The notes: generated by a model not told the origin, from the letters alone. Positions 1 through 8,778 are shown, numbered from the stretch's first letter. The stretch is 64,000 bases of DNA from Patiriisocius marinus (GCF_008974325.1 NZ_BKCG01000006.1:1-64000); one strand, 5' to 3'. A program made the numbers and translations.

Positions 1-349
1 TTTATTTTAATCACTAAAAACAATAACTTTCGTTTTCTTAGCGGCTGCAAATATACCACCGTTTATTCTTAGCAACCAAACAATTTCTAAAGAAAATACT
101 ATTTAATTTACATCCAAATCCCAACTCACTGATAACCCATTTGTTGGATGTGAAAATAAATCTAATGAGTTTTACAAATCACTCTTACACTAACGTAAAT
201 ACGGTTATGAAGGCGCCTCTCGTGACAATAAAAAATTACAGACACCACTAATTTGACCAATTAACTAGAAAAATAAATTGCTAAAAAAAAAGAGCGGACG
301 ACTAAATTACTGCTTCTCAACAAACTACACAAGTCTTAAGTGTTTTATT
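1..349. other. Gene-free left edge, with a leftward promoter
   Basis: I see no convincing coding region in this stretch. It contains a leftward promoter-like motif (separate entry), and an 8-bp inverted repeat (ACATCCAA near 110 and TTGGATGT near 144) separated by about 26 bases, which is too weak to call a terminator. A run of nine A lies near 279-288. A small RNA cannot be excluded, but nothing positive supports one. Confidence 0.5.
48..80 (-). promoter_or_regulatory. Leftward Bacteroidota-type promoter
   Basis: On the minus strand the box TATATTTG (complement of 48-55) matches the Bacteroidota -7 consensus TAnnTTTG exactly. TTG and TTTG elements lie 17 and 21 bases upstream (complement of 73-75 and 77-80), which fits the -33 element spacing. 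This is the best two-element promoter I found. It points out of the window to the left, so it should drive a gene or RNA starting left of position 1. Confidence 0.45.
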
Positions 350-1051
350 TTATTCTTCCGTATTTATACTATCCCAATGAGAAGAGAGTTCAAAGTAATC
401 AATAGGAAAGGATGGGGCTTGACGTTCTAATATTTCGGCTTGAAAAGATCGCTCTAATATATCCTCAATTAAATAATCTTCTTTAACACTAAAGGGCCTA
501 TATTCTTCCTTTATAGATATATCAAACAGATTCGCTGTTGTGTTATACCAAAAAGCCCTCCACCCTGTTCTAAGTTCTTTAACTAAATCAAATGCTGTGC
601 GACCTGTTTGTCTATGAATTAGTTTAACTAAAATCTGGCCTTCGGTACGGGTTAGCTTTTTAAGTTTTTCGGAAAACTCTTCTTCAATGTACTTTTGGAT
701 TCGTTTAGTATACTTTCTTCTATCACTCTTTTTAGTAATTCCTTCTAATCTATTAGACATTGTTATTAATCTCTCAGCTGCTAGTTTTGCGTATGGATAC
801 ACCTTTCTTGTTTTGCGACGTAAAATTAAGTATCGACGACGGTCTTTTTTATTATTAAATGATAGTTTGTTTAACAATACAACTTCTTGTAAATCTATAA
901 ACTCTCTAGGAATAGTGTCTCCATCAATTATATAGTAGAAGGTTTCTGGTGCAACCTTAACATTAATACCAGAGCTCAAACTGTCTTGAGCATTGACAGT
1001 TCCGCTTACTAGTATGGCAAAAAGTATAATGAAAATATAACGAGACTTCAT
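350..1051 (-). CDS. DUF4294 domain-containing exported protein
   Basis: This 233-residue protein has a clear N-terminal signal peptide (MKSRYIFIILFAILVSG, then VNAQ as a likely signal peptidase I site), so it is exported to the periplasm or envelope. The body is rich in charged residues. It has a basic stretch at about 65-125 (KKDRRRYLILRRKTRKVYPYAK and KKSDRRKYTKR regions) followed by a conserved-looking block with TGRTAFDLVKELR and GWRAFWYNTTANLF. This layout is that of the DUF4294 family, which is common in Flavobacteriia and, to my knowledge, of unknown function. It is divergent from the M42 peptidase gene, with a candidate -7 box for each in the shared gap. The family call is from pattern memory; no catalytic motif is evident. 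Confidence 0.75.
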   Translation of the reverse strand: MKSRYIFIILFAILVSGTVNAQDSLSSGINVKVAPETFYYIIDGDTIPREFIDLQEVVLLNKLSFNNKKDRRRYLILRRKTRKVYPYAKLAAERLITMSNRLEGITKKSDRRKYTKRIQKYIEEEFSEKLKKLTRTEGQILVKLIHRQTGRTAFDLVKELRTGWRAFWYNTTANLFDISIKEEYRPFSVKEDYLIEDILERSFQAEILERQAPSFPIDYFELSSHWDSINTEE

Positions 1052-1093
1052 TGATTAAAATTTCGGTTTAAAAAATTTGTGCTAAAACCATTC

Positions 1094-1101
1094 CAAAAAT
1101 A
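1094..1101 (-). promoter_or_regulatory. -7 box for the DUF4294 gene
   Basis: The minus-strand sequence TATTTTTG matches TAnnTTTG and lies about 43 bases before the start codon. No good -33 TTG was found at the expected distance. Confidence 0.35.
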
Positions 1102-1135
1102 GTAAAATACTGAAGCCCTCTTCATAAGAAATCCC

Positions 1136-1143
1136 TAATTTTG
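1136..1143 (+). promoter_or_regulatory. -7 box for the M42 peptidase gene
   Basis: TAATTTTG matches TAnnTTTG. It overlaps the TTG at 1141 that extends the open frame, which argues that translation begins at the ATG at 1168 and not at that TTG. Confidence 0.45.
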
Positions 1144-1167
1144 AAAGGAATAAAAAACTATATACAT

Positions 1168-2253
1168 ATGTCAAAATCTATATTAACAAAAAAATCATTA
1201 ACCTTTTTGGAATCCTATTTAAATAACGCCGCTCCCACGGGTTATGAGTGGGAAGGTCAAAAAATATGGATGGATTACTTAAAACCATATGTTGATGAAT
1301 TTATTACAGATACTTATGGAACTGCCGTAGCAGTTATTAATCCAGACGCAAAATATAAGGTTGTTATTGAAGGTCACGCTGATGAAATTTCTTGGTATGT
1401 GAACTATATTAGTGATAATGGTTTGTTATACGTTATTAGAAACGGTGGAAGTGATCATCAAATTGCTCCTTCTAAAATTGTAAACATTCATACTAAAGAA
1501 GGAATTGTTAAAGGTGTTTTTGGTTGGCCAGCTATACATACTAGAAATAAATCTAAAGAAGAAGCTCCTAAGCCAGATAATATATTTATTGATGTTGGTG
1601 CAAAAGATAAAGACGAAGTTGAAAAAATGGGAATTCATATTGGTTGTGTAATTACCTACCCAGATCAATTTCATATTTTAAACGAAGATAAATTTGTTTG
1701 CCGCGCATTAGATAATAGAATGGGTGGTTTTATGATTGCTGAAGTTGCTCGTTTATTAAAAGAGAACAAAAAGAAATTACCTTTTGGACTATACATTACT
1801 AATAGTGTACAAGAAGAAATAGGTTTAAGAGGTGCACAAATGATTGCAGAACGCATCAAGCCAGATGTTGCTATTGTTACCGATGTAACTCACGATACGT
1901 CAACCCCAATGATTGATATGAAAAAACAAGGGAAAGCTGAAATAGGTGACGGTCCCGTTATTGCTTATGCTCCAGCTGTACAGCAAAAGCTTCGTGATTT
2001 AATAACAGAAACTGCTGAAAAGAAAAACATTCCTTTTCAACGTGCCGCTTTATCGAGAGCTACTGGAACTGATACTGATGCCTTTGCATATAGTGGAAGC
2101 GGTGTTGCTTCAGCATTAATTTCTTTACCATTACGCTATATGCATACTACCGTTGAGATGGTACATAGAGATGACGTAGAAAATGTAATTAAATTGATTT
2201 ATGAAACATTACTAAACATAGAAAATGGTGATACTTTTAGTTATTTTGACTAA
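1168..2253 (+). CDS. M42 family metallopeptidase (glutamyl/deblocking aminopeptidase type)
   Basis: This 361-residue cytoplasmic di-metal aminopeptidase trims N-terminal residues from peptides. The metal-ligand pattern of the M42 family is visible: H70 in EGHADEISW, D182 in CRALDNRMGG, the catalytic glutamates in NSVQEEIGLRG at about 216-217, D239 in VTDVTHDT, and H326 in LPLRYMHTTVEM. The length is normal for the family. The frame is open back to a TTG at 1141, but the ATG at 1168 is preferred because residues from MSKSILTKKSLTFLESYLNN look like the usual family start and because the TTG lies inside a -7 box. A 16-bp hairpin terminator follows, so it is probably a single-gene transcript. The exact substrate cannot be read from sequence. 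Confidence 0.9.
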   Translation: MSKSILTKKSLTFLESYLNNAAPTGYEWEGQKIWMDYLKPYVDEFITDTYGTAVAVINPDAKYKVVIEGHADEISWYVNYISDNGLLYVIRNGGSDHQIAPSKIVNIHTKEGIVKGVFGWPAIHTRNKSKEEAPKPDNIFIDVGAKDKDEVEKMGIHIGCVITYPDQFHILNEDKFVCRALDNRMGGFMIAEVARLLKENKKKLPFGLYITNSVQEEIGLRGAQMIAERIKPDVAIVTDVTHDTSTPMIDMKKQGKAEIGDGPVIAYAPAVQQKLRDLITETAEKKNIPFQRAALSRATGTDTDAFAYSGSGVASALISLPLRYMHTTVEMVHRDDVENVIKLIYETLLNIENGDTFSYFD

Positions 2254-2290
2254 AATATTTTCTTAAATTTTAAGGCTTACGCCGAAATTT

Positions 2291-2327
2291 TAAAACCTTC
2301 AAAAAAGCTAATTTTTTGAAGGTTTTA
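2291..2327 (+). terminator. Intrinsic terminator after the M42 peptidase
   Basis: Bases 2291-2306 and 2312-2327 form a perfect 16-bp inverted repeat around the loop GCTAA. The core is ACCTTC/GAAGGT flanked by A and T runs, so the 3' arm ends in a T-rich tail. Confidence 0.85.
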
Positions 2328-2374
2328 TGTTTTACTTAGGATTATTTAAAGAAAAGGTAATGTAATTTTATCAT

Positions 2375-3451
2375 ATGAAATTAAACCCTCAAGATGCATT
2401 AGCTATTATTAAAGATCCAGAACAAGCTGCGGAATATGCAAACTTGTTTTATGTAACCGAAGAGCAAATGCCTATAACCCGCCACAGAAAAGGAAGAGGG
2501 TTTTATTTTAAAAATACTAATCAAAAAATTACTGATCCTTTAGAAATTGACCGTCTAAAGAAATTGATAATTCCACCCGCATGGGAAGATGTAAAAATCA
2601 CAAACCTCACTAATGGACATCTACAAGCCGTTGGTCGGGACGAAAAAAATAGAAAACAATATCTATATCACAATAAATGGTCTGAGATTAGAAATAAAAC
2701 TAAGTTTTATAAAATGAGTGCCTTTGGTGCAGCATTACCTAAAATTAGAAAACAGATTGAAATAGATTTAAAGGAAAAGGAAATGACTAAACGCAAATGC
2801 CTAGCTTTAGTAATTAACTTAATGGAAGAAACACACATTAGAATAGGTAACAAATACTATGCTAAAAAAAATAAAACTTACGGACTCTCAACTATGCGAA
2901 CAAAACATATTGAGATACTAGAGGATAAAGTAAAGTTTAAATTTATTGGTAAAAAAGGAAAGCCTAATGAGGTTAAAGTAAAAAGCAAGAAACTACGTAA
3001 ACTTATTCTACAATGTGAAGAGATTCCTGGCTGGGAATTATTTAAATATTATGACGAAAAAGGAAACCACCAAACAATAGATAGCGGAATGTTAAATGAC
3101 TACATACATGAAGTTAGTGGAGAACTTTTTTCAGCTAAAGATTTTAGAACTTGGGCTGGAAGCAAAATATTCTTTGAAACTCTAGCAGAATGTGGAATAG
3201 CCAAAACAGAAAAAGAAGCTAATAAAAACCTCATCAAAGCTTACGATGCTGCCGCAAAAGGATTAAATAACACTAGAGCAGTTTGCAAGTCTAGTTACAT
3301 TCATCCCATAATATCAGAAAGTTATACAAATAAGAGTATAAGACCATATATAGAAACCATTGGAAACTCTAATGCATCAACATTATTATCCGTTACAGAA
3401 GAATCTATGCTTAAGTTATTGAATACCTACACAATAAATATTAAATCATAA
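2375..3451 (+). CDS. DNA topoisomerase IB (poxvirus/bacterial type)
   Basis: This 358-residue enzyme relaxes supercoils by nicking one strand through a 3'-phosphotyrosyl link. The catalytic set of the family can be placed by motif: R156 in ETHIRIGNKYY, a lysine at 193-194 in FIGKKGKPN, R258 in KDFRTWAGS, N299 in LNNTRAVC (the position that is His in vaccinia, Asn in several bacterial enzymes), and the nucleophile Y308 in KSSYIHP. The N-terminal half contains the usual TDPLEIDRLKKLIIPPAW block. All key residues are present and the length is normal, so it should be active. It lies alone, after a terminator and before a lipoprotein gene with its own promoter. Confidence 0.92.
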   Translation: MKLNPQDALAIIKDPEQAAEYANLFYVTEEQMPITRHRKGRGFYFKNTNQKITDPLEIDRLKKLIIPPAWEDVKITNLTNGHLQAVGRDEKNRKQYLYHNKWSEIRNKTKFYKMSAFGAALPKIRKQIEIDLKEKEMTKRKCLALVINLMEETHIRIGNKYYAKKNKTYGLSTMRTKHIEILEDKVKFKFIGKKGKPNEVKVKSKKLRKLILQCEEIPGWELFKYYDEKGNHQTIDSGMLNDYIHEVSGELFSAKDFRTWAGSKIFFETLAECGIAKTEKEANKNLIKAYDAAAKGLNNTRAVCKSSYIHPIISESYTNKSIRPYIETIGNSNASTLLSVTEESMLKLLNTYTINIKS

Positions 3452-3497
3452 TAAAAATATTTAATGCTATCTTAACCTAAAGCTCAAAAAAACCTTT

Positions 3498-3505
3498 TAT
3501 TTTTG
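3498..3505 (+). promoter_or_regulatory. -7 box for the lipoprotein gene
   Basis: TATTTTTG matches TAnnTTTG. It lies 21 bases before the ATG at 3527 and overlaps the TTG at 3503 that opens the extended frame, which supports the later ATG. Confidence 0.45.
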
Positions 3506-3526
3506 GTTCAAATCAAAAATAACCTC

Positions 3527-4906
3527 ATGAGAAAAATTGCCTTCCTATTTGCTCTTTCATTTGCTCTTTTAGCCTGTGAAACTGACAATGAAACATTAAA
3601 TATTAATCAAAATTTGACTTTTGATTCTTTATCCGAAAACAATAATATTGGTAAATACAAAGGGGTATTTACAACGCTAGATTCTGATAGCAGAGCTACT
3701 GTTGAGATAACTATCACAGACGCAACTACTTTTGTTGCTACTTTAGGTAACAGAGCCACTGGTAAATTTACATTTGAAGATGGGAGTATTATTTCTGCTA
3801 TTGCCACAAGATCATTAGAACTAGGAGAAGGAATACAGGATTTAGAATTTACATCTAACGAAATGTCTTTTAGTTTCTCAGTAAATGATGATGGAACTAA
3901 TCCTAAACTTTCAAACGTAATTTACAATAACAAACCAAGTGCTGTTTTAATAAAAAAACACACTAACAAAGCACCAATTACTCCTATTACAGGAACATAC
4001 GTTTGTGTTGCTTGTGGAGATCACCCGAATTTAAATGCAGGAAACACACAAACATTCAACGTTGTGGTTTCAGAAGTAGATATGGATGGCTTATTTGATA
4101 TTTCTACTCAGGTACTATTAGGTTCTACTGAGTTTTTAGGTGACGGGCTTCAAGACGGAAATTGTACTGTTGCTGGTAGTTTAAATACTTGTGATACACT
4201 TGGATTTTTTGATGTTGTAGATGGAACATCTATTTCTTGGGATGGAACACATGTATACAACAACCAAACGTCTAGCCCAAGTGACTGTTCTGATTTTGAT
4301 GGAACATGGTCTTGGACAACTTTAAATTATGGTACAATTTCTGGTACGTATTCAAGTACTGTTTCTGCTTGTGTGCCTACACAGCAAGTAATTGCAATTG
4401 AAGATTTTGATGGAGGTTTACCTGCTTGGAGTAGCACCCCTAGCATTGCTTATTTCACAAATGGAAATGGTGATGATTTTTTTGGTCCTTCAGATGGAAT
4501 GACTGGTGGAAACTCTGACGATGTGAACTTTGCAAACATTACTGGGAACTTTTTATTTGTTCAAGATTTAGCTAATGGTAATGGAGGAACTAATGTAGGA
4601 GATCCTGCTACATTGACGTTTGATGATGTAGATGTTTCAACTGCTACAGGGATTACAGTTAGTTTTGATTATGATGTATTTGGTTTTGACAATGGAGATG
4701 ATGTAGTCTATACAATTGTACTGGACGGTGTTAATCAAACTCCAGTTGAATTAGTTAATGGTTCTTCAAATTTTTCTATAGAAAATAACGAAAGTGTGAT
4801 GATTCCTGATGGAACATCAACTGTTGGACTCATATTATCAGTAAAACAAAATGGAGGTTCAGATTATGCTGGATTCGATAATTTCAAGATTGAAGGTTTG
4901 CGATAA
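3527..4906 (+). CDS. Exported lipoprotein with C-terminal beta-rich domain, function unknown
   Basis: This 459-residue protein starts with a lipoprotein signal, MRKIAFLFALSFALLAC, with the lipidated Cys at 17, followed by ETDNE. It should therefore be anchored in the outer or inner membrane. A first region (about 30-150) contains GKYKGVFTTLDSDSRATVEI. A middle region carries paired cysteines (CVACGD, NCTVAG with NTCD, SDCSD, SACVP) that could form disulfides. The last 160 residues are Asp/Gly/Asn-rich and beta-like (EDFDGGLPAWSS... SGGSDYAGFDNFKIEGL), resembling the carbohydrate- or Ca-binding jelly-roll segments common at the C-terminus of flavobacterial surface proteins. No catalytic motif is recognised. 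The frame extends to a TTG at 3503, but that codon lies inside a -7 box. Confidence 0.75.
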   Translation: MRKIAFLFALSFALLACETDNETLNINQNLTFDSLSENNNIGKYKGVFTTLDSDSRATVEITITDATTFVATLGNRATGKFTFEDGSIISAIATRSLELGEGIQDLEFTSNEMSFSFSVNDDGTNPKLSNVIYNNKPSAVLIKKHTNKAPITPITGTYVCVACGDHPNLNAGNTQTFNVVVSEVDMDGLFDISTQVLLGSTEFLGDGLQDGNCTVAGSLNTCDTLGFFDVVDGTSISWDGTHVYNNQTSSPSDCSDFDGTWSWTTLNYGTISGTYSSTVSACVPTQQVIAIEDFDGGLPAWSSTPSIAYFTNGNGDDFFGPSDGMTGGNSDDVNFANITGNFLFVQDLANGNGGTNVGDPATLTFDDVDVSTATGITVSFDYDVFGFDNGDDVVYTIVLDGVNQTPVELVNGSSNFSIENNESVMIPDGTSTVGLILSVKQNGGSDYAGFDNFKIEGLR

Positions 4907-4927
4907 ACTTTTTAAAATCTAATTAAT

Positions 4928-4953
4928 AAAAGGCTGCCCATTGGCAGCCTTTT
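4928..4953 (+). terminator. Intrinsic terminator after the lipoprotein gene
   Basis: AAAAGGCTGCC (4928-4938) pairs with GGCAGCCTTTT (4943-4953) across the loop CATT and is followed by further T residues. Confidence 0.88.
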
Positions 4954-4954
4954 T

Positions 4955-4962
4955 TATATTTG
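4955..4962 (+). promoter_or_regulatory. -7 box for the first MBOAT gene
   Basis: TATATTTG is an exact TAnnTTTG match, directly after the preceding terminator and 17 bases before the GTG start at 4980. Confidence 0.5.
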
Positions 4963-4979
4963 TAACTTAAATATAGCAT

Positions 4980-6413
4980 GTGCTTTTCAACTCTTTTGAT
5001 TTTGGATTATTTCTTATCATAGTCTATTCGCTTTATTGGGCGCTTGGCAGAAATAAACGAGTTGCACAAAACGTACTGCTACTTTTAGCTAGTTACTTTT
5101 TTTATGGTCTATGGGATTGGCGCTTTTTAGGTTTATTATTTGCCAGTTCGTTAATTGATTATATAGCAGCTTTAAAAATTGATAAATCTTCCAATAAAGC
5201 TACCAAGCTCACCTTTTTATGGATTAGCTTAACCTGGAATTTAGGGGTCCTGTTTCTGTTTAAATATTTTGGCTTTTTTGTTGATTCATTTATGTCCTCC
5301 TTTTATGATGGTCTAAATGGTACTGATGAAATATTCTGGAAGTTCATTATTCCTGTTGGTTTAAGTTTCTACACGTTCCAGACAATGAGTTATAGTATTG
5401 ATGTTTACCGAAAAACCATAAAGCCTTCTAAAAACTTAATAGCGTTTTTATGTTTTGTTAGCTTTTTTCCACAACTAGTTGCGGGACCAATAGAAAGGGC
5501 AACATCCTTATTACCTCAATTTCAAAAGAAACGTACCTTCGACTATCAAAACTCAAAAGAAGGCTTACGCCAGATTCTATGGGGACTTTTTAAAAAGATT
5601 GTTGTAGCAGATAATGTTGCTGTTGTTGTAAATACTATCTACGCTTCTCCAGATGATTATGGGAGTCTTTCATTAGTATATGCCACTACCCTTTTCTTTT
5701 TTCAAATCTATTGTGATTTTTCAGGATACAGCGATGTGGCAATTGGTACTGCTAAACTTTTCGGGTTTAAATTAAGCAAGAATTTTAATATCCCATATTT
5801 AGCTAAAACTGTAATAGACTATTGGAAACGATGGCATATTACATTAACAAAATGGTTTACAGATTATGTTTATATTCCTATTGTAAAAAATACTAGTAGA
5901 AGTTATTTTATAAAGACTTTAGTACTCATACTTACTATGATACTTATAGGTTTATGGCACGGAGCTAAATGGACCTTTGTTATTTTTGGCTTGATACAAG
6001 CAATATTTATAGCTTTAGAAAGAGTTAGAATTACTACAAAGAAGAAAACCTACTCTTTACCAATAGCATTAAACAAGGCTCCATTAATTGTTAATTTTAT
6101 TTATACTAGTGCTATCATTTTAGGTTCAAGTGTTTTTTTTAGAGCTCATGATATACCTACGGCATTACATATTTTTAAACGTATTTTTACCTTTATTCCC
6201 TCAGATAATTTTAGTCTTGAAATAGGCTTGAAAGTATTAGTAATACCAATATTAGTGATTGCCGAAGTATTCACAAGAAACAAACCATATCCTCTTTACA
6301 ATCTAGACAAATACTTTAGTAAGCCTATGCGTTGGGTTATCTATTATTTAATAATATTTTTGATCATACGCTATGCAGGCCCAAAAGAACAATTTATCTA
6401 TTTTCAGTTTTAA
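4980..6413 (+). CDS. MBOAT family membrane O-acyltransferase (copy 1)
   Basis: This 477-residue polytopic membrane protein belongs to the AlgI/DltB-type MBOAT family, which moves acyl (often acetyl) groups across or at the membrane onto polysaccharides. Visible signatures are SFYTFQTMSYSIDVYRK (about 129-145), FPQLVAGPIERA (163-174), CDFSGYSD (245-252), YWKRWHITLTKWFTDYVYIP (281-300) and the catalytic-histidine segment LWHGAKWTF (His near 327). The start is GTG; MLFNSFDFGLF is the usual family N-terminus, and the second MBOAT in this window begins almost identically. It is followed after 4 bases by an SGNH-like partner, the common AlgI plus AlgJ/X-like arrangement. It sits among housekeeping genes, and its glycan target is unknown. 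Confidence 0.9.
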   Translation: MLFNSFDFGLFLIIVYSLYWALGRNKRVAQNVLLLLASYFFYGLWDWRFLGLLFASSLIDYIAALKIDKSSNKATKLTFLWISLTWNLGVLFLFKYFGFFVDSFMSSFYDGLNGTDEIFWKFIIPVGLSFYTFQTMSYSIDVYRKTIKPSKNLIAFLCFVSFFPQLVAGPIERATSLLPQFQKKRTFDYQNSKEGLRQILWGLFKKIVVADNVAVVVNTIYASPDDYGSLSLVYATTLFFFQIYCDFSGYSDVAIGTAKLFGFKLSKNFNIPYLAKTVIDYWKRWHITLTKWFTDYVYIPIVKNTSRSYFIKTLVLILTMILIGLWHGAKWTFVIFGLIQAIFIALERVRITTKKKTYSLPIALNKAPLIVNFIYTSAIILGSSVFFRAHDIPTALHIFKRIFTFIPSDNFSLEIGLKVLVIPILVIAEVFTRNKPYPLYNLDKYFSKPMRWVIYYLIIFLIIRYAGPKEQFIYFQF

Positions 6414-6439
6414 TTCTATGCAGTTAAAGTTTATTAAAG

Positions 6440-7360
6440 GTGCTTTATTTTTTTTTGATACCTATTATTTTAATAATGGCTGTATTAGAATTTCTTGTGA
6501 TTCAAATGCCCGCTAGCTATAAAAATAATAGTGACTATTTCAATAATGAAAAAGATGAAATAACGGTAATGACTTTAGGCTCTAGCCAAATGGAATCTGC
6601 TATTGACCCTACCTATTTTAAACATAAAACAATTTCGCTTGCTTCAAAGTCCCAACATCACGACCTTGACTTTCCTATTTATGCTCAACTTGCTCCTAAA
6701 ATGAGTAAACTTAAAACTGTGGTTTTCGAACTTTCTTATTCACATCTTGAAATACCGCACAACGGAAATTACTTTTGGAAGAATTCAGTGTATTTAAAAT
6801 ACTACGACGTTAATGCTTTTGAACGTAAAACATATTTTAAAGACGAACTAATGTATCTTTCAAATCCGCACATATTTTCTAGATTATTAGTGAATTACTA
6901 TATTAAAAAAAAGGACCACTTCAACTTTAATCAATATGGCGTTGATATTTCTAAAAGAAAAGGTTTTTTCGAAAGTGTAAAGTATAGTCCTGATATAATT
7001 AAAAATGCTGACCTTGAAATAAGAACGAAAGAGCTACCACAAGTATTTAAACACAATACTGCTTACTTTTATAAAATGCTTGATCACGCTAGTAAAAATA
7101 ACATGCAGATTGTTGTAACAACTGTTCCTTTGTATAAGGACTATCTAAAAGCTAGAAACCCAAATATCCTTAGAAGAAGAGATAGTGTTTTAAAAGATAT
7201 AGAACTGAAATATCCAAATTTAAAAGTTTTAAGAAAAGAGGAAGATACATTACATTTCAACATTAGAGATTTTGATAATCAAAACCACCTCAACCCTTCA
7301 GGTGCAAATAAATTTAGTACGTTACTTGACAACTTTATAGCACAAAACTTCCCGAAGTAA
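6440..7360 (+). CDS. SGNH-hydrolase-like membrane protein, MBOAT partner (start frame disturbed)
   Basis: From the GTG at 6440 this is a 306-residue protein with one N-terminal membrane anchor (about 2-24) and an external domain. The motifs TLGSSQMESAID and NQNHLNPSGANKFS resemble the GDS block and the final Asp-x-x-His block of SGNH/GDSL esterases such as AlgJ/X- or DltD-like partners of MBOAT proteins. An ATG at 6418, 4 bases after the MBOAT stop, would give the natural start MQLKFIKGALFF. It runs into the wrong frame across nine T (6448-6456); with eight T it would join this frame exactly. The second SGNH protein in this window starts with a closely similar FLKKVGVFFLILVIF, supporting that reading. 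As printed, only the weak GTG start gives this product, so expression may be reduced or switchable. Confidence 0.72.
   Translation: MLYFFLIPIILIMAVLEFLVIQMPASYKNNSDYFNNEKDEITVMTLGSSQMESAIDPTYFKHKTISLASKSQHHDLDFPIYAQLAPKMSKLKTVVFELSYSHLEIPHNGNYFWKNSVYLKYYDVNAFERKTYFKDELMYLSNPHIFSRLLVNYYIKKKDHFNFNQYGVDISKRKGFFESVKYSPDIIKNADLEIRTKELPQVFKHNTAYFYKMLDHASKNNMQIVVTTVPLYKDYLKARNPNILRRRDSVLKDIELKYPNLKVLRKEEDTLHFNIRDFDNQNHLNPSGANKFSTLLDNFIAQNFPK
6448..6456 (+). repeat. T9 homopolymer at the SGNH partner start
   Basis: Nine consecutive T lie between the upstream ATG at 6418 and the long open frame. Removing one T puts the ATG in frame with the SGNH-like protein. Confidence 0.8.
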
Positions 7361-7370
7361 TATTTCAGAA

Positions 7371-8744
7371 TTAGTTTTTCAATGTATTAAAGTATGTAAT
7401 CGCTGCTTCTTTAACCTTTGGCGCGAGGATAAAAGTACTTAGCATAGTTGGTATGGCCATTATAGCAAAAAAAGTATCAATTAGATTAATCATCATACTT
7501 AACGAAGTTGTCGCCCCAACAATAATACTTCCTAAATAGATGTAATTATAAAGGTTTTTATATTTGGTCCCAAAGAGAAATGCCATACATTTTGTTCCAT
7601 AATAAGAATATGAAAATAAAGACGAAACACTAAAAACAACTATACAAAGTAAAAGTGCATATTTACCATAACTTAAAATACCTGCTTCAAAAGCATTTAC
7701 TGTTAAACTAACACCACTATCACTAGTTTCCTGCCATACACCAGTTACTAAAATAGCAAGTGCCGTTAAGGTGCAAATTATTAATGTATCGATTGCTGGC
7801 CCTAGCATTGCTACTAACCCTTCGCGTATTGGTTCATTTGTTTTAGCTGCTCCATGAGCCATAGGCGCTGTTCCTATTCCTGCTTCGTTAGAAAATGCTC
7901 CACGACGAATTCCTAATAGAATTAGACCCCCTACAACACCTCCTAAAAAAACATCACCCTTATAGAAGTTTGCTGAAAACGCATCTGTAAAAATCAATGA
8001 AAAGTATTTTGGTAATTCAGCTATATTATTACCCAAAATAATAAAAATCATAATAACATATAAAACCACCATTGCAGGTACAATTTTACTTGCGGTTTTA
8101 CTTATTCTAGAAATCCCTCCAAGAATAACTATCCCTGTAATAATGCATAGCACAATTCCAATAACCAAATTACTTTGAAAACCTGTGTAAATCCCTAATG
8201 GTTTAACTACAATATCATTTAAAGCTTGCGTAAGTTGGTTCACATTAAATACAGGAAGTGCTCCAACTAAGCCTGCGGTACTAAATATAATAGCTAAAGG
8301 TTTCCATCGTTTCCCCAAACCTTCCATAATAACATACATAGGACCTCCTTGCACATCACCTTTATCATCCTTACCCCTATATAATACCGCTAATGTCCCT
8401 GTAAAAAACTTTGTAGACATCCCAATAACAGCACTTACCCACATCCAGAAAACAGCTCCCGGACCTCCTATTGATATCGCTACAGCAACTCCTGCAACAT
8501 TTCCCATACCTATAGTAGCAGACAATGCAGTAGTTAAAGCTTGAAAATGACTTATCTCGCCAACATCTTTTTCATCATCATATGTACCTCTTAATACAGA
8601 AATAGCGTGGCCTAAATATCTAAAAGGTAAAAACCTGATATAAAAAAGCAATCCTACTCCTCCACCTACTAATAATATTAGTAATGGTAAACCCCAAGCA
8701 TTTGAAGCCATCTCAGAAATAAACGAATCAATAGTTTTAAGCAA
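7371..8744 (-). CDS. Alanine/glycine:cation symporter family protein (AGCS)
   Basis: This 457-residue inner-membrane transporter takes up small neutral amino acids with Na+. The family signature is clear: FQALTTALSATIGMGNVAGVA followed by SIGGPGAVFWMW, then RGAFSNEAGIGTAPMAHGAA in the middle and many hydrophobic helices. As read, translation starts at a TTG (8744), giving MLKTIDSFISEMASNAWG; the next in-frame ATG (about 8711) would remove 11 residues and leave the first helix intact, so either is possible. A -7 box lies about 35 bases upstream. It converges with the MBOAT/SGNH pair with only 10 bases between stops and no visible hairpin. Substrate preference is not readable. Confidence 0.93.
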   Translation of the reverse strand: MLKTIDSFISEMASNAWGLPLLILLVGGGVGLLFYIRFLPFRYLGHAISVLRGTYDDEKDVGEISHFQALTTALSATIGMGNVAGVAVAISIGGPGAVFWMWVSAVIGMSTKFFTGTLAVLYRGKDDKGDVQGGPMYVIMEGLGKRWKPLAIIFSTAGLVGALPVFNVNQLTQALNDIVVKPLGIYTGFQSNLVIGIVLCIITGIVILGGISRISKTASKIVPAMVVLYVIMIFIILGNNIAELPKYFSLIFTDAFSANFYKGDVFLGGVVGGLILLGIRRGAFSNEAGIGTAPMAHGAAKTNEPIREGLVAMLGPAIDTLIICTLTALAILVTGVWQETSDSGVSLTVNAFEAGILSYGKYALLLCIVVFSVSSLFSYSYYGTKCMAFLFGTKYKNLYNYIYLGSIIVGATTSLSMMINLIDTFFAIMAIPTMLSTFILAPKVKEAAITYFNTLKN

Positions 8745-8778
8745 AGCTGAAATTTTAAAGGGTGAAAAATTGTTTTTG

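Noticed and set aside
110-151. 8-bp inverted repeat as a left-edge terminator
   Set aside because: The loop is about 26 bases and no T tail follows.
687-935. Plus-strand frame of 82 residues opposite the DUF4294 gene
   Set aside because: Shadow of a conserved minus-strand gene; composition is not protein-like.
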